Shown here piece after piece: positions 1-10,399 of a DNA stretch of 64,000 nucleotides. The stretch comes from Cristatella mucedo (Eukaryota > Bryozoa > Phylactolaemata > Cristatellidae), in the NCBI GenBank assembly GCA_009760855.2, contig WPIO01000096.1, positions 86,001-150,000 of the forward strand, written 5' to 3'. The notes beneath the pieces were generated by a model. The model was not told the origin of the DNA, did no database searches, and worked only from the letters and a program-made list of their open reading frames with translations. Both the position numbers and the translations under genes were made by a program. Numbering within the stretch: position 1 is the first letter of the stretch; every line of letters begins with the position of its first letter.

Positions 1-405
1 CGAAGACGCGGCGGCGGTGGCGCCCGAAGACGCGGCGGCGGTGGCGACGCCCGGAGACGTGGTGGCTGCGTCGAACGAAGACGCGGCGGCGGCGACGCCC
101 GAAGACGCGGCGGTGGCGGCGTCGTCGAAGACGCGGCGGCGGTGGCGGCGCCCGGAGACGCGGTGGCGGCGGCGCCCGAAGACGCAGCGGCGGCGACGCC
201 CAAAAACGCGGCGGTGGCGGCGCCCGAAGACGTGGCAGTGGAGCTCGAAGACGTGGCGGCGGCACCCGAAGACGCGGTGGCAGCGGCGCCCGAAGACGCG
301 GCGGCGCCGAAGACGCAGCGGCGTTCGAAGACGCGGCGGCGCCCGGAGACGCGGTGGCGGCGCCCGAGGACGCGGCTGCGGCGGCGTCGCCCGAAGACGC
401 GGTAG
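1..405. repeat. GC-rich minisatellite (GAAGACGCGGCGGCG-type)
   Basis: Imperfect tandem copies of a roughly 15-24 bp unit built on GAAGACGCGGCGGC alternating with GTGGCGGCGCCC. Where the frame holds, the plus strand reads as an Ala-Pro-Glu-Asp-Ala repeat; indels move the frame, so neighbouring frames read as Arg-rich strings. It continues into a short open stretch ending at 660 that I cannot assign. It could be the tail of a low-complexity exon cut by the window edge or non-coding satellite. Confidence 0.6.
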
Positions 406-1170
406 TGACTTACGAAGTGGTGGTGGTGTGGGATGCACCATTGAGCTTCGAGGCTGTGCCGCCTGACGAGGCGCCAGTGGCAGAGAAATATGTGGCCCCA
501 CGACGTATGAACGCAACTGTCAAACGCAGCCGGCTTGTTTCCAAAGGCCGTGCGGTCGCCGCCTCCTCCGAGCAGCCGTTACTTAGCCTCTTAATTAAGG
601 GGACAGTTAGTGCCCCGGCGAAGGAGTTGCCATTGAAATTGATGGAATCCGCCGTCACCTAGCGGACATCAGACTAGTACCGATCGCTTACCAACTCCTT
701 GACAAACACTCCGATGCTGGCCCAAGTAGTATGTCCAGAGCCGACGAACCCAGCAGACAGCTATGGCCAAGATGTGGCCTGAGACCGCCGACGCGCTACG
801 AGGACTATGTGGTTCATGATTAGCCTTCACGCTGTCTAAGCAGTGGAGAAGAACAGCTGCTTGCTGCTCTGGCTACGTCGTTAATTGATCTCCAGATCAG
901 GCGGGCATGCGGTTTTATTTAATTGATTAAACTGCCCCTGATCGCTGTACGAGTGGGCTGTGACACTCGTTGTGGTAAGCAGCCGGGCCAGTGCTATTAG
1001 TGGTGGTTTTGACAAGGGAGTCGGGGGACTCCGGTGGGCGAGAGGGGCGAGGAAAGTCGTGCTTCGCCCTGCTCCACGTGTAGGGAGAATAAACTAGTGG
1101 TGCTACTCGTCGGCTAGCGTTCTGTGCCATTCGCGACGGTACCCCAGACTACAAAGACCTCAGAGCTAAG
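406..1170. other. unassigned DNA left of the gypsy element
   Basis: An open plus-strand stretch runs to a stop at 660 but matches no family I recognise. From about 900 the sequence looks like a transcript end or old LTR, with AATAAA near 1089. The last four bases (TAAG) are the target duplication of the adjacent retrotransposon. Confidence 0.3.
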
Positions 1171-1488
1171 TGTTGTGTGTGCCCCGCCCTCGGCGGGTCG
1201 TTGAACGGTTGTCTCGGTGCGGCCTTTGATGTGGGCTGCCGTTTGGGCGGTTGGCTCGGTGCGGCCTTTGATGTGGGCACGTGGCCCACCACGATGGCTC
1301 ACCACGGATGCACTCCATAATCTGTGGTGAGTCAGCCCATAGCTTATATATGTACCCGCTGGGGTAATAAAGATTTGATTAATAAAGATATTGAGTCTCG
1401 TCCACCGCTCACGTTCGCCCGCTCGTGTCTTCGTGTCTCCGTGAGACTCCACTAGCGCTGCTACAGCTGGAGACACAGTAACACAACA
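1171..1488 (+). repeat. 5' LTR of gypsy element
   Basis: 318 bp with inverted ends TGTTGT/ACAACA. It contains TATATA at 1345-1350 and AATAAA signals near 1366 and 1381. Compared with the 3' LTR it carries a short extra tract duplicating the AATAAAGAT region and scattered substitutions, so the two LTRs have diverged since insertion. Confidence 0.9.
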
Positions 1489-1489
1489 T

Positions 1490-1501
1490 TGGTAGCAGAG
1501 A
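1490..1501 (+). other. primer-binding site (initiator tRNA-Met type)
   Basis: TGGTAGCAGAG directly follows the 5' LTR after one T. It is the reverse complement of the CTCTGCTACCA 3' end of animal initiator tRNA-Met, the primer for minus-strand synthesis in many Ty3/gypsy elements. Confidence 0.75.
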
Positions 1502-1516
1502 GTGGTTACTGCAATA

Positions 1517-1879
1517 ATGCCGCCAGTGTGCGACGGTCGAACGCCGCTCGACCACTGGATTGAACGCTTTCATGCCAGTGCGTCGTCAAACGGCTTGGAC
1601 GAGGCATCCTGTACGAGCAAGGTACAAGTGTTTCTAGCGAGCGAGGTGCTCGTCGTATATCTGGAACTGGAAAGCGTGAAGCGAACGATAAAGGAAGTCA
1701 TGGAAGCCTTAGAGGAGGCGTTCTCGCCAGAGGAGAGCCGTGGTGAGTACCTCCACGACTTTGAAGGCCGCGTCCTGCAGGACGCCGAGCCGGTGCGGAA
1801 CTTTGTGTACGACCTGAAGCGCTTGCTCAGACGAGCGATGCCAGACTTAAGCGGCGCAGCAAAAGAGTCGCTCCTGTAA
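1517..1879 (+). pseudogene. gag: gypsy gag-like ORF, truncated
   Basis: The ATG at 1517 opens a 120-codon frame just after the primer site, where gag is expected. The product is helical and charged, with a WIERF motif near the start and an L.DFEGRV..DAEPV segment resembling the gag region preceding the capsid C-terminal part in Ty3/gypsy elements. The stop at 1877-1879 falls well before the zinc knuckle, which survives downstream in another frame. Gag is much shorter than the usual few hundred residues, so an internal deletion plus frameshift is likely. Assignment rests mainly on position. Confidence 0.6.
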
Positions 1880-1925
1880 CATCATTTTTTGAATGGACTG
1901 CCGGACTGTGTGGCCTCCAGTGCAG

Positions 1926-1967
1926 TGCTGGGAGTGCTCGGGCTTCGGCCATGTAGCCCGCAACAGT
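1926..1967 (+). pseudogene. degenerate CCHC zinc knuckle of gag
   Basis: Reads C-W-E-C-x4-H-x4-S, a retroviral-type zinc knuckle with the normal C-x2-C-x4-H-x4-C spacing in which the last cysteine codon has become serine (AGT). It lies in a different frame from the upstream gag fragment. Confidence 0.65.
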
Positions 1968-2113
1968 GCTAACCGCTGGAACACACCGACTACCAGACGA
2001 CCTCAGGGAAACGGGCGAGGCTCCGCAGCTGGCTGGGGGGCCGCCGGCCGAGTCTAGAGAGTCTCCTGTGCGGTACGGCAACGCATAGCGGACCGCAAGC
2101 ACGTTCGTCGTGC

Positions 2114-2449
2114 GTGAGTGTCGACGTTGGCGACAAAACAGTATTAGCATTGATCGACAGTGGCTCATGTGCGTCTCTAATTAAGGAAGAGGCTGCCCGC
2201 TGCTGTACACGCTCAACGCACTGTTCAACCTGCACGACCTTTAAGACGGCAGCCAATCAGCCTCTTCGGGCCACGGGGCAGTGCGATCTACAGTTTGCGG
2301 TAGAGGGCAGATCTGTGCTCCATACCTTTCTCGTTGTGAGAGACCACGTCGTTGACATGATCTTGGGAACCGATTTTTTAACCTCACAGAGGGCTCAAAT
2401 ACAATTCCAGGAGCCCTCAAAGGAAGGTTGCCCTCATTTTAAATTGTAA
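2114..2449 (+). pseudogene. gypsy aspartic protease fragment
   Basis: The frame carries A-L-I-D-S-G-S near 2147-2167, the D-[ST]-G active-site motif of retropepsins, and further on M-I-L-G-T-D-F-L, the conserved hydrophobic-hydrophobic-G-x-D/N segment that closes the fold. Length and place between the zinc knuckle and the reverse transcriptase fit a Ty3/gypsy protease that would cut Gag-Pol. The upstream connection to gag and the downstream connection to RT are both broken. Confidence 0.8.
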
Positions 2450-2582
2450 TGGCAGGATTGCAATACGGCGGCAGTGGCTAGCGTCGTGGAGTGGACTCAG
2501 CATCAGAGCTCGAGACGCGATGTTTGGTGCCGCAGTTCGACGCGGATGACGATACGATAGATATACCACTCTACCCGCAGCC

Positions 2583-3217
2583 ATGCAGAGAAATGGTCGA
2601 GAGCTTTTGAGCCCTCTTCCGGCGCCAACTGATCTCGACTATCACCATATTCCAACAGGTAACAGAGCAACAGTACGCGTCCCTGAGCGACGAATTCCAC
2701 TCAATTTGCGAGACAAGATCATGGTGCATCTTAATACTATACTAGAGCAGGCCATCGTCAAGCCGAGCTCAAGCCCGTGGCTGGCACCAGCTGTCTACAC
2801 GCCCAAGAAAATTGGCAACGTGCGTATAGCAGTTGACTATAGAGAGCTCAATAAACGTACTGCAAATGATGCTTATCCCTTGACGTTGCCGGACGAAATT
2901 CAGGACCAACTCCATGGCGCCAGCGTCTTCAGCAGTCTGGACATGAATTCGGGATACTGGCAGGTACCGGTTCATCCCGACAATGTTCAAAAGACGGCAT
3001 TTACGCCTGGGCCAGGACTTGGTGCATTCGCCTTCTTAAAAATGCCCTTTGGATTATCCGGGGCTCCGGCCACATTCCCGCGGTTATTGGACTCGATTTT
3101 GAGCGATTTACCCTTCGCTTATATTTATTTGGACGACGTGATGGTCCACAGCTGCAGCGAGATGGAGCACATCAACCATTTGAATATGGTGTTTTCCAGT
3201 CTGCAGAAGGCCGGATT
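2583..3217 (+). pseudogene. pol: gypsy reverse transcriptase, N-terminal part
   Basis: Ty3/gypsy reverse transcriptase, fingers and palm. Visible motifs are RIAVDYRELN (block with the first catalytic Asp region), SLDMNSGYWQ, FLKMPFGL.GAPATF and the polymerase box YLDD at 3126-3137. The frame stays open from about 2583 to 3217, where a LINE fragment begins. The enzyme copies element RNA into cDNA. The reading frame resumes in register at 4002 after the insertion, so the RT was intact here when the LINE landed. Confidence 0.9.
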
Positions 3218-4001
3218 AATAATAATAATAATAATTCACTTGATAAAGCGCCCTCTGAGAACTTAATCTCTCTCTAGGCGATTTACATTTGCTGTAAAGT
3301 GAAGTGCAATGGAATGGTAAGTAAAATCATGCTTGAAAAACAAACGAAATGAATAATATGGTTAGGGGTGACATGCACAGGGTCAGCATGCAAATGTGGT
3401 TAGTGGCAGCATGCACAGTGTCAGCACGCATAAGCACATCAAGGACGAATCACAGGGACCCACTAAATGCTGTCCTATATAGGTGTGTTTTTAGGTTCCT
3501 TTTAAATGTGGTCAGGTAAGGGAATGTTCTGACGCAGGTCGGCAGGGAGTTCCAGGCTTTGGGAGCATATGAACTAAATGCACGGTCTCCAAAAGATTTA
3601 AGGTTTGTATGAGGTATTTCTAGACTGTTGGATTCCGAAAAGTGGGTGGTACGATGCTTGGCCTGATGGGGTAGTATATCTGACAGATAGGCTGGAGCCA
3701 TAGAATGAAGGGACCTAAAAGTGAGCGACAAAACCTTGAAGTCAATCCGTTTCTTGACTGGTAGCCAGTGCAGGTCGGCGAGAAGTGGAGTAATGTGGCA
3801 ACTGCGACGCTCACGACAGACAAGCCTAGCTGCAGAGTTTTGCACCAGCTGCAATTGCCTGATCGCACATGCTGGTAGGCCAGTAAGCAGTGAGTTGCAG
3901 AAGTTGAGACGGGATGTCACGAATGCATGGACCAACTTGGACGTTTTATCTTTATCTAAACAAGCCCGAATTTTAGCAATGTTATGAAGCTGAAAATAGG
4001 C
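3218..4001 (-). mobile_element. LINE-A 3' fragment nested in gypsy RT
   Basis: A 5'-truncated L2/CR1-like non-LTR retrotransposon in reverse orientation. The (AAT)n tail at 3218-3232, the 3' stem-loop (AAAGCGCC...GGCGCTTT) and the end of the ORF2 RT C-terminal region are visible: minus-strand motifs [23 protein letters not shown] and [16 protein letters not shown] flanks both sides (3213-3217 and 4002-4006), a short target duplication interrupting one RT codon pair. Confidence 0.88.
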
Positions 4002-4786
4002 GGATTGATGCTGTTCGGTGGTAAATGCCATATTTCGCAGGCGGAAGTGAAATACCTGGTTCGTGTCTTTGACAGAAACGGCATGTGCCCTGACCCGGAG
4101 AAAGTGCGCCACGTTACCGACTGGCCAGCGTCGACTTCGGTGTCGGAGCTTCGAGCGTTTCTGGGTTTGGCGTCATACTATCGCCGGTTCATCAAGGGCT
4201 TTGCTGAGTTGGCCGCCCCTTTGCATGCACTGCTTGCAACGGAGACGCCATACACTTGGGAGCAGACGCAAGAACATCACTTCGAGCTATTGAAGGGGGC
4301 GCTGGCAAATGCCCCGGTGCTTGCCTACCCGACGACTGCCGAGCCTTCATCGTCTCGACCGATGCCAGTGACCAAGGTCTTGGTGCGATATTGGAGCAAG
4401 GAGGCCGAGTGCTGGCGTTCAAGAGCCGCGCCTAGTCTCCTAGTGAACGAACCTATGGCAACATCCAAAAAGAGTGTCTGGCACTCATATATTCCTTGAA
4501 GGAGTCCAGGCGCTACCTCCTCGGCCGAAGATTTGATGCTAGAACCGATCACAATCCGCTTGTGTGGCTTAACGGGCAGAAAGCACAGGGGATTCTGGCA
4601 CGCTGGGCTGTCGCCTTACAGGAATTCGAGTTTGACTTCACATACAGAATGGTGGAGGTTAATATTCACGCACATGCTCTGTCGCGCCGACCAACCGAGG
4701 ACCTGCCAGCGTGTCTCGTCGAGGTTCGGCCGGTGGAAGAGATAAGCGACCTAAGAGAGATGCAGCGGTGCGTGACCCGTTTTTGA
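4002..4786 (+). pseudogene. pol: gypsy RT C-terminus, connection and RNase H
   Basis: Continues the RT frame: S-Q-A-E-V-K-Y-L, then the gypsy hallmark LRAFLGLASYYRRFI at the connection domain. A one-base loss near 4345 shifts the frame. The next frame carries the RNase H STDAS.QGLGA segment, then a TAG stop at 4433-4435, then TDHNPLVWL and the N-x-H-A-x-A-L-S-R end motif. RNase H would remove RNA from the cDNA hybrid. Another frame change follows before 4790. Confidence 0.85.
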
Positions 4787-5679
4787 AGGCTGTGGCAGAG
4801 GCACTGCAGGCCGGTTCAAGCCGAGCGCCACGTTGGATCCGCCATCCATTACGTCGGTTCCGAAAAATGTGGGGTCAGCTGAAACTGGTCGACGGCGTCC
4901 TCTACCGCTACTTTCGCCCCCGACCAGGAGCCGAATATAGATATGCTTCGGTCTCGCCGCCAGCCCGTCGAGAAGAACTGCTCAGACGACATCACGACTA
5001 CAGCTGTCACCAAGGCGTAGAACGGACATACGACCGACTACGAGACCACGCATATTGGGTCAATATGAGCCGAGACGTCGTGCAATATGGTCGGTCATGT
5101 CAGGTGTGCCAATCGGTTAAAGGGACCCAGCTCGCTAACACTCCGCTGGTACCGATACCTGTAGGACGGCCATGGGAGACGGTAGCTGTAGATATCTTGA
5201 AGGTTGCCATGTCAGTGGGCGGCCGCGAATACCTACTGGTATTGCAGGAAAGCTTCGCGAAATGGCTCGAGGCCGTGCGTTTATGAGACACATCGGCGGA
5301 GACAGTTCGGACGGCCCTGTTAAATATTTTCGTTCGTTTTGGTATGCTGCGCTTTCTGCACTCTGACCAGGGCAGCAATTTCGAGGCAGAGGTGATTGCC
5401 ATGCTCTGCCAGGCTTTCGGCATAAGCAAGAAGCGAACGACGCCTTACAATCCACAGGGCGACGGCATGGTAGAAAGAGCCAACCGAACACTACTTACAA
5501 TGCTGCGAGCCTCGTGCGTACACTCAGCCGGGCAGTGGGAGAGTAATCTTCCACTGCTTTTGTTCGCTTGTAGGACGGCTCGGCATCAAGCTACGGGCTA
5601 TAGCCCCTTCGAGCTGATGTCTGGCCGCGAGCCGCAGTGCCGCGATAACCTTGCGGAGAGGGCGCAATACACAGGCTGA
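4750..5679 (+). pseudogene. pol: gypsy integrase core
   Basis: Contains the HHCC zinc-binding region (H...H, then C-x2-C at about 5098-5110) and the DDE catalytic core: A-V-D-I-L near 5190, LHSDQGSNF near 5355-5381, and PQGDGMVERANR near 5454-5489. An in-frame TGA at 5284-5286 interrupts the core but the frame continues afterwards. The F-A-C-R-T-A-R-H.ATG.SPFELM.GR segment typical of gypsy integrases follows. A frameshift near 5670 separates it from the C-terminal tail. Confidence 0.88.
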
Positions 5680-5962
5680 TGCACAGCTGCCTCAAAGTGC
5701 CGCCGAAGAAGCGCGGAGCCGGCAGCAACCGAAATCACCACCCACTTATCGTCCCGGAGATCCGGTGTGGCCGTGGGATAGCCGACCATGGCGCAAGCTC
5801 GCACCGCGATGGCTCGGCGGCTGGAGAGTAGAAACGGTTCTGGGACCGGTCACCTTGCGCATCACAAATGACGCCGGCCACAGCAAGGTCGTGCATCTGG
5901 ATAAGGTTAAGATGCGAGCTCCACGGCTACAAGACCCTAATCTTGACGTGACCCCCGAGTGA
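5651..5962 (+). pseudogene. gypsy integrase C-terminal tail
   Basis: A different frame from the core, with Y-R-P-G-D-P-V-W followed by W-L-G-G-W-R-V and VVHLDKVKMR, the GPY/F-like module at the end of Ty3/gypsy integrases. No chromodomain is visible before the stop at 5960-5962. Confidence 0.7.
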
Positions 5963-6140
5963 ATCGAGACCGAACGAGATGCTCGGAGAGAGGCTAGCCT
6001 CGAATTCTAGCTCGGGGCCACCGCCCGCTGAGGAAGTCGAGAGCGCCAGCCAGCGAACCGACGGCTGCGCCACGAACTTCGGCCCGAGAGCACCCCGCCC
6101 ACCTGCCAGGCTGGCGAACTATGTGCTTTTTGACATTCTA

Positions 6141-6152
6141 TGAGGGAAGGGA
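6141..6152 (+). other. polypurine tract
   Basis: GAGGGAAGGGA immediately before the 3' LTR; the usual primer for plus-strand synthesis. Confidence 0.7.
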
Positions 6153-6448
6153 TGTTGTGCTGTGCCCCGCCCTCGGCGGGTGGTTGGACGGTTGTCTCGC
6201 TGCGGCCTTTGATGTGGGCTGCCGTTTGGGCGGTTGGCTCGGTGCGGCCTTTGATGTGGGCACGTGGCCCACCACGGTGGTTCACCACGGATGCACTCCA
6301 TAATCTGTGGTGAGTCAGCCCGTAGCTTATATATGTACCAGCTGTGGGAATAAAGATTGAGTCTCGTCCACAGCTCACGTTCGCTCGCTCGTGTCTTCGT
6401 GTCTCCGTGAGACTCTACTAGCGCTGCCGGATAAACGGTAACACAACA
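6153..6448 (+). repeat. 3' LTR of gypsy element
   Basis: 296 bp, same ends as the 5' LTR, with TATATA near 6330 and AATAAA near 6350. Followed by TAAG, the right copy of the target duplication. Confidence 0.9.
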
Positions 6449-6452
6449 TAAG

Positions 6453-7640
6453 CACAAGGTGTACAACAAGACTTACAGACGACAAACGAAAAGGCATGAG
6501 TTGGAAGAGCACAAGTGAGCCAAGTATCTGTCAGTATAGAGTAGCTCCCTGCTGGCCTTGGCTGAATTTTAGCTCGAACAAGAGCTGTTCTGAGGCGGAC
6601 TATAATCCCTTTGTCCTGGAGCAGTGAGCCAGAGAGGAGCATCAATGCGGTTAGAGAGGAAGCACTTAAGAGCAAGCCAGGAAGCTCTCTGACCAGTGGT
6701 GGCGATTCGGCCTTTAGAATTGGTCCGATACCAACTGGAGCTGCTGATTGATGTTGGCTGGCCTGTCAACCTTCGCCATCACTCTGTCCAAAAAGAATCG
6801 TCTGGAACCAATTCGCCATTCAAGCTGGACAGAGCGGACATTCCAGTAGCCTAGTGCCGGTATTAAATCCTTACCGTAATGAGCCCTGGTGTCGGGCCCA
6901 ATACCACTAAGCTCTTGCCCCATTGTCTCAGCCAAGTATTTAAGAGACGAGCGACGCTCGTTCTGGAATTGTGTTTTTGGTCACTTCTGGTCTTCGGTCC
7001 GGCTCTACCCTTCGACGCCGTCGCGCATTCGTTTCTCTGAAAGCGAGGGAGTAGGGCGGACTATTCGCCGGCGATTGACATAACAGGACGAGGCAGTGTT
7101 AGGAGGATTCGGTGGACTCCACCAAATACGGTCGTATCGCGCCCGAGCTGGCATTTTGTGTTTCTTTCGTGTTTTGTGTGTGTGCAGTAGTACGCGGTCT
7201 CCGCATAGGGATTTGCCGGGCCAAGCTAGACGTAGTTGGCGTGTGTGGAGTCCTAGTTCTCCGGTTAGGGTTTAGGCTCCAGTTCGAGCTCTATCTATTT
7301 GGGTCGTTCCCCAGTATAGATGTAAGTAGCGTAATTGTGGAGACGTGTTTCCTCCACAGGAGTGCTTGAGGTGGCGTGTGTGGAGTATTCCTGCCACACT
7401 AGTGGAAACAGAGTCCTAGTTCTCCGGTTAGGGTTTAGGCTCCGGTTCGCGCTCAGTGTGGAGAAGTATTCCCTCCGCAAGAGGGTTGGAGCTGTTGAGA
7501 GCTTGCGAGGAGTGTGGAGATAAAACTGAGCTAGATGCGTAGCGACTTTGTGAGCTTGCGAATAAAGCTCAGTAAAATCCCTAATTTGTGCATCTCGCTT
7601 TCCAATTCACGCCGCGGACTCACGACCCCCTCCCCCCTTT
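6453..7640 (+). repeat. LTR-like or promoter-like block
   Basis: Contains a TATTTAAG TATA-like box at 6937-6944 and AATAAA at 7561-7566, spaced like U3/R signals of an LTR. A ~40-bp segment with GGTTAGGGTTTAGGCTCC occurs twice (7250-7290 and 7411-7450). A second LTR copy or internal coding region was not found, so this may be a solo LTR of another family or simply intergenic sequence. Confidence 0.3.
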
Positions 7641-8462
7641 AGTAACGGTAAGCATGTCGGCGCCAGAAACGCTCGTTTTGTGGCGGCCATCTTATTTCGC
7701 GTAGGCGCGTACCGAACGGCATTAGGAGCTAGGCTTTGCCACTAGGTAAGCCGCAGGTCAAGCCTACCCCGCCAAGCCTTCGGCATTACAATAGGTTTAG
7801 GTAAGCATGCTAAAGCAAACAAGCAGTCACTCATGACCAGTGTGAGTAGAACCTTCGATTAGTAACATGAGCAGGTAAGCACAAGTAGCACGCAGGAATC
7901 AAACAAAATGACAAGTTCACTGGGCTGACCTGAGCAAATGGGTGTTTACCCTAAAATTGAATAATTCAAGTCTTGATACAGGTTGCTACTGAAACAACTA
8001 ACAAGTTCCAGATTTTGTTTCCTCACGCTCTGAACGCTTTGTCACTAAACGACTTCACCGGTTTCACTCCCAGTTCCCACCAGCGACTAGGATAGGGCTC
8101 TCATCAACTCGATCACCTTCATGTGGCATTTGGTATATAAGCAGCAACAATGAAAAAAAAGTTTACAGCCATTCTCATGTGGTATTTAAATACACAGCAA
8201 GCCTTCAGTGAGAGCACGGGAGCCAATGTCGTTCATGATGTGATCAATGCTGATAGGAGAATGCAGCTGCTGGATTTGGTATGCTCCCTCAAAGAGGACT
8301 ATTCGAACACAAGCTCAAACCAGCATGCTGCTGCATCAAGCTGGATGCTTTGCTTTCATTGGCCTGCATTTAGCCACCGTGGCATGGATTTTGAATGACC
8401 GTCGGTTTGGCTGCAGCCGCCCTGTCCTCACACGATAGAGTTGCAACACTCAAATCACGACA

Positions 8463-8464
<2 letters not shown>
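7641..8464. other. no recognisable gene
   Basis: Unique-looking intergenic or intronic sequence. I see no domain, splice-supported exon or repeat family here. Confidence 0.4.

Positions 8465-8550
<86 letters not shown>
8465..8550. repeat. (AT)n microsatellite
   Basis: About 43 uninterrupted AT dinucleotides. Confidence 0.98.
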
Positions 8551-8552
<2 letters not shown>

Positions 8553-8708
8553 GACAGTCTTATCGAGGACGACCGATTCATTGGTCAACATACATCACCC
8601 AAAGTAAATGCAACCTTATTGTAGTAGATACTGTCGTATCGTAGTAGATACTTTAGCATTGCATGTAACCACGACGGTGACTGTGGCTGCAACAGGATAC
8701 TAAACAGC

Positions 8709-8860
8709 ACTGAAGTCAGTAAGGAAGGTAGAACGGAAGGCATGCCTAATTCCTGCATAACGAATGGTCGTGGACTCACAGCACTTAGTCAGTAGGGAAG
8801 GCTAAAACAGGAGGCATGCCCCATTCCTGCTCAGTGAATTGTCTTGGCCTCACGGTGCAT
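8709..8860. repeat. two-copy tandem duplication, ~75 bp
   Basis: The segment CACTGAAGTCAGTAAGGAAG...GGACTCACAG is followed at once by a diverged second copy beginning CACTTAGTCAGTAGGGAAG and ending GGCCTCACGG; both contain GGCATGCC and ATTCCTGC. Confidence 0.65.
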
Positions 8861-9497
8861 GAGAGTGCCTTGCCAACGTCATAGCTGCAGCTCCTGGAGC
8901 CACATCAGCATACACGACAGGCAGAATGCAGGTGCCTGCACAAACCAGCGCAGAGTGCCGGCGCCGGTGCATGCAGATGCCAATGCCGGCTAAAACCTGA
9001 CATTGTAACGATCAATTGGCTCCCACCAGCCCACGGGAACTCACAGTGTGTCGCATGTGGTAGAGCCAAATAGGGGGAATGATGGGCTGCACACACATGC
9101 ATGGGTTGCCGTTTGGGCGAGACAGCACGGCCGAAGCCCCAGGCTGTGCAGAAAAGCAGCACTGGCAGAGTGACAGCTCCATACGGCTCTGCCTGCTTAA
9201 AAAATACTAGGCTCCCTTCTACTGCTGCTGCTTGGGGCCGTGCAACTGCTTCGATAGACACACTGTTCGACAATGCAGCTCTTCAGCAGTGATCCGGACC
9301 GTTCCTGTACCTGTCTCACTCACTAGAAAAGTGCTGAGGCAATCCTAGCCAACCCTGGCCAGCATGCCTGCAAGGTCACAGGTCATGGCACGTTTGCAGG
9401 CATAACTGCAAATGGGTCAATGCCTGGCAAGGTGCAGTGGTTAGTTAGCATGGCCAGGCTCAAATATAACTGCAGGAGCCAGCCAGCCAGTACTCAC

Positions 9498-9767
9498 CCA
9501 GAGTCTCAACCGTCGGTCCCATGATGCACTTGCCTTCGGGGCCTTCTACTTTTCCCGGGGGACACTGGCAACCGGTGTTGTGAGTGACATTGCAACTGGA
9601 CACTTGAACTTTACCGTCGTTGCACCACGTGCACTGGTGACACTCCGGCTCCCGATTGTACTCGCTGTCGGTGTAAGAATTGTTCAGGCACGTGACACAC
9701 TTGTTCGAGTTGCTGTTCAGGTGGGTGCCTGTGCGGTAGCAATACTGAGAGGAAGTGCACACAGGTG
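9498..9767 (-). CDS. TNF-receptor-like cysteine-rich exon
   Basis: Minus-strand exon coding for a TNF-receptor-superfamily cysteine-rich repeat. It shows the C-x2-C, E-C-x2-C-x2-C-x-D-G-K-V, S-S-C-N-V-T-H-x-T-x-C-x-C pattern of a CRD, preceded by the end of another CRD (G-T-H-L-N-S...K-C) and followed by the start of a third (P-P-G-K). The donor GTGAGTA lies at 9491-9497. The acceptor is uncertain: AG ends before 9767 (phase 1, giving a symmetrical 1-1 exon of 270 bp), 9780 or 9744 (both phase 0). Such domains form the ligand-binding ectodomain of membrane receptors. No transmembrane or death-domain exon was found further along the minus strand, so the gene is incomplete here. Confidence 0.78.
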
Positions 9768-10399
9768 CTGCATGCCGATTCTGCAAGCTGCAGCCGTTGC
9801 AAGAGGAAGCACTAGGAGAGACGCTAAGAGTGCTGCAAAGAGCCCTGCCATCAAAACAGATTGGCACTGCTCACACAAGGCTTCTGCCGCTCTGTCGCGC
9901 CACCGCTGTGCTGGTCAATCCTGCAAGATGCTTTTGAAAGAAAAAACATTGCATGAGCCCGTGGTTATTCCATGGCAGCAAGACATTCCTATAAGTGGAA
10001 CTTGCATTCCTTCTCAGCCTATCGGTGATGCACGGTTGCCTGCATATAAATTCTGTACAATCGAATCATGTCTTAGTCGAGATGGTGCTAAGCTCGGCCG
10101 TTAGCCACCTTAAACAACACAGCAGTTGCACTGTGCTACTTCTATCAGGACTGGACTAGATTCCCTTCGTCTTGGTTCTTGTGAGGTCCAAGGTCATGTG
10201 ACTTCGGAGGTGTGGCCCTGTAATGCTCTGGCTCTGGCCGAAATGTTGGTAAACTTCCCTAATCAGACTCACTCGAATATTAGCTGAACCTCGATATCGC
10301 TTTAAAAGAGCTTCTGATTAACCTATGATACCTTGAATATTAGGTCTATTCGTTAGTATGCACCTAAATCGTGGAACTAGCAATGGGCTGAAATATATA

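Larger units (their letters stand above)
1171..6448 (+). mobile_element. Ty3/gypsy LTR retrotransposon, decayed, with nested LINE
   Basis: Two similar LTRs (1171-1488 and 6153-6448) begin TGTTGT and end ACAACA and are flanked by the same four bases, TAAG (1167-1170 and 6449-6452). A primer-binding site complementary to the 3' end of animal initiator tRNA-Met follows the 5' LTR, and a polypurine tract (6141-6152) precedes the 3' LTR. Between them lie gag, a CCHC knuckle, an aspartic protease, reverse transcriptase, RNase H and integrase, the Ty3/gypsy order. Stops, frameshifts and a 784-bp LINE fragment (3218-4001) break the coding region, so this copy cannot be autonomous. Confidence 0.92.

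Noticed and set aside
8370-8644. Open frames of repeated Tyr-Ile
   Set aside because: Translations of the (AT)n microsatellite; also seen at 19.3-19.7 kb.
9790-9851. Signal-peptide-like hydrophobic frame just upstream of the TNFR-like exon (minus strand)
   Set aside because: It is one base out of frame with the cysteine-rich domain, no intron can fix that in the space available, and the hydrophobicity is explained by a pyrimidine-rich 3' splice tract.
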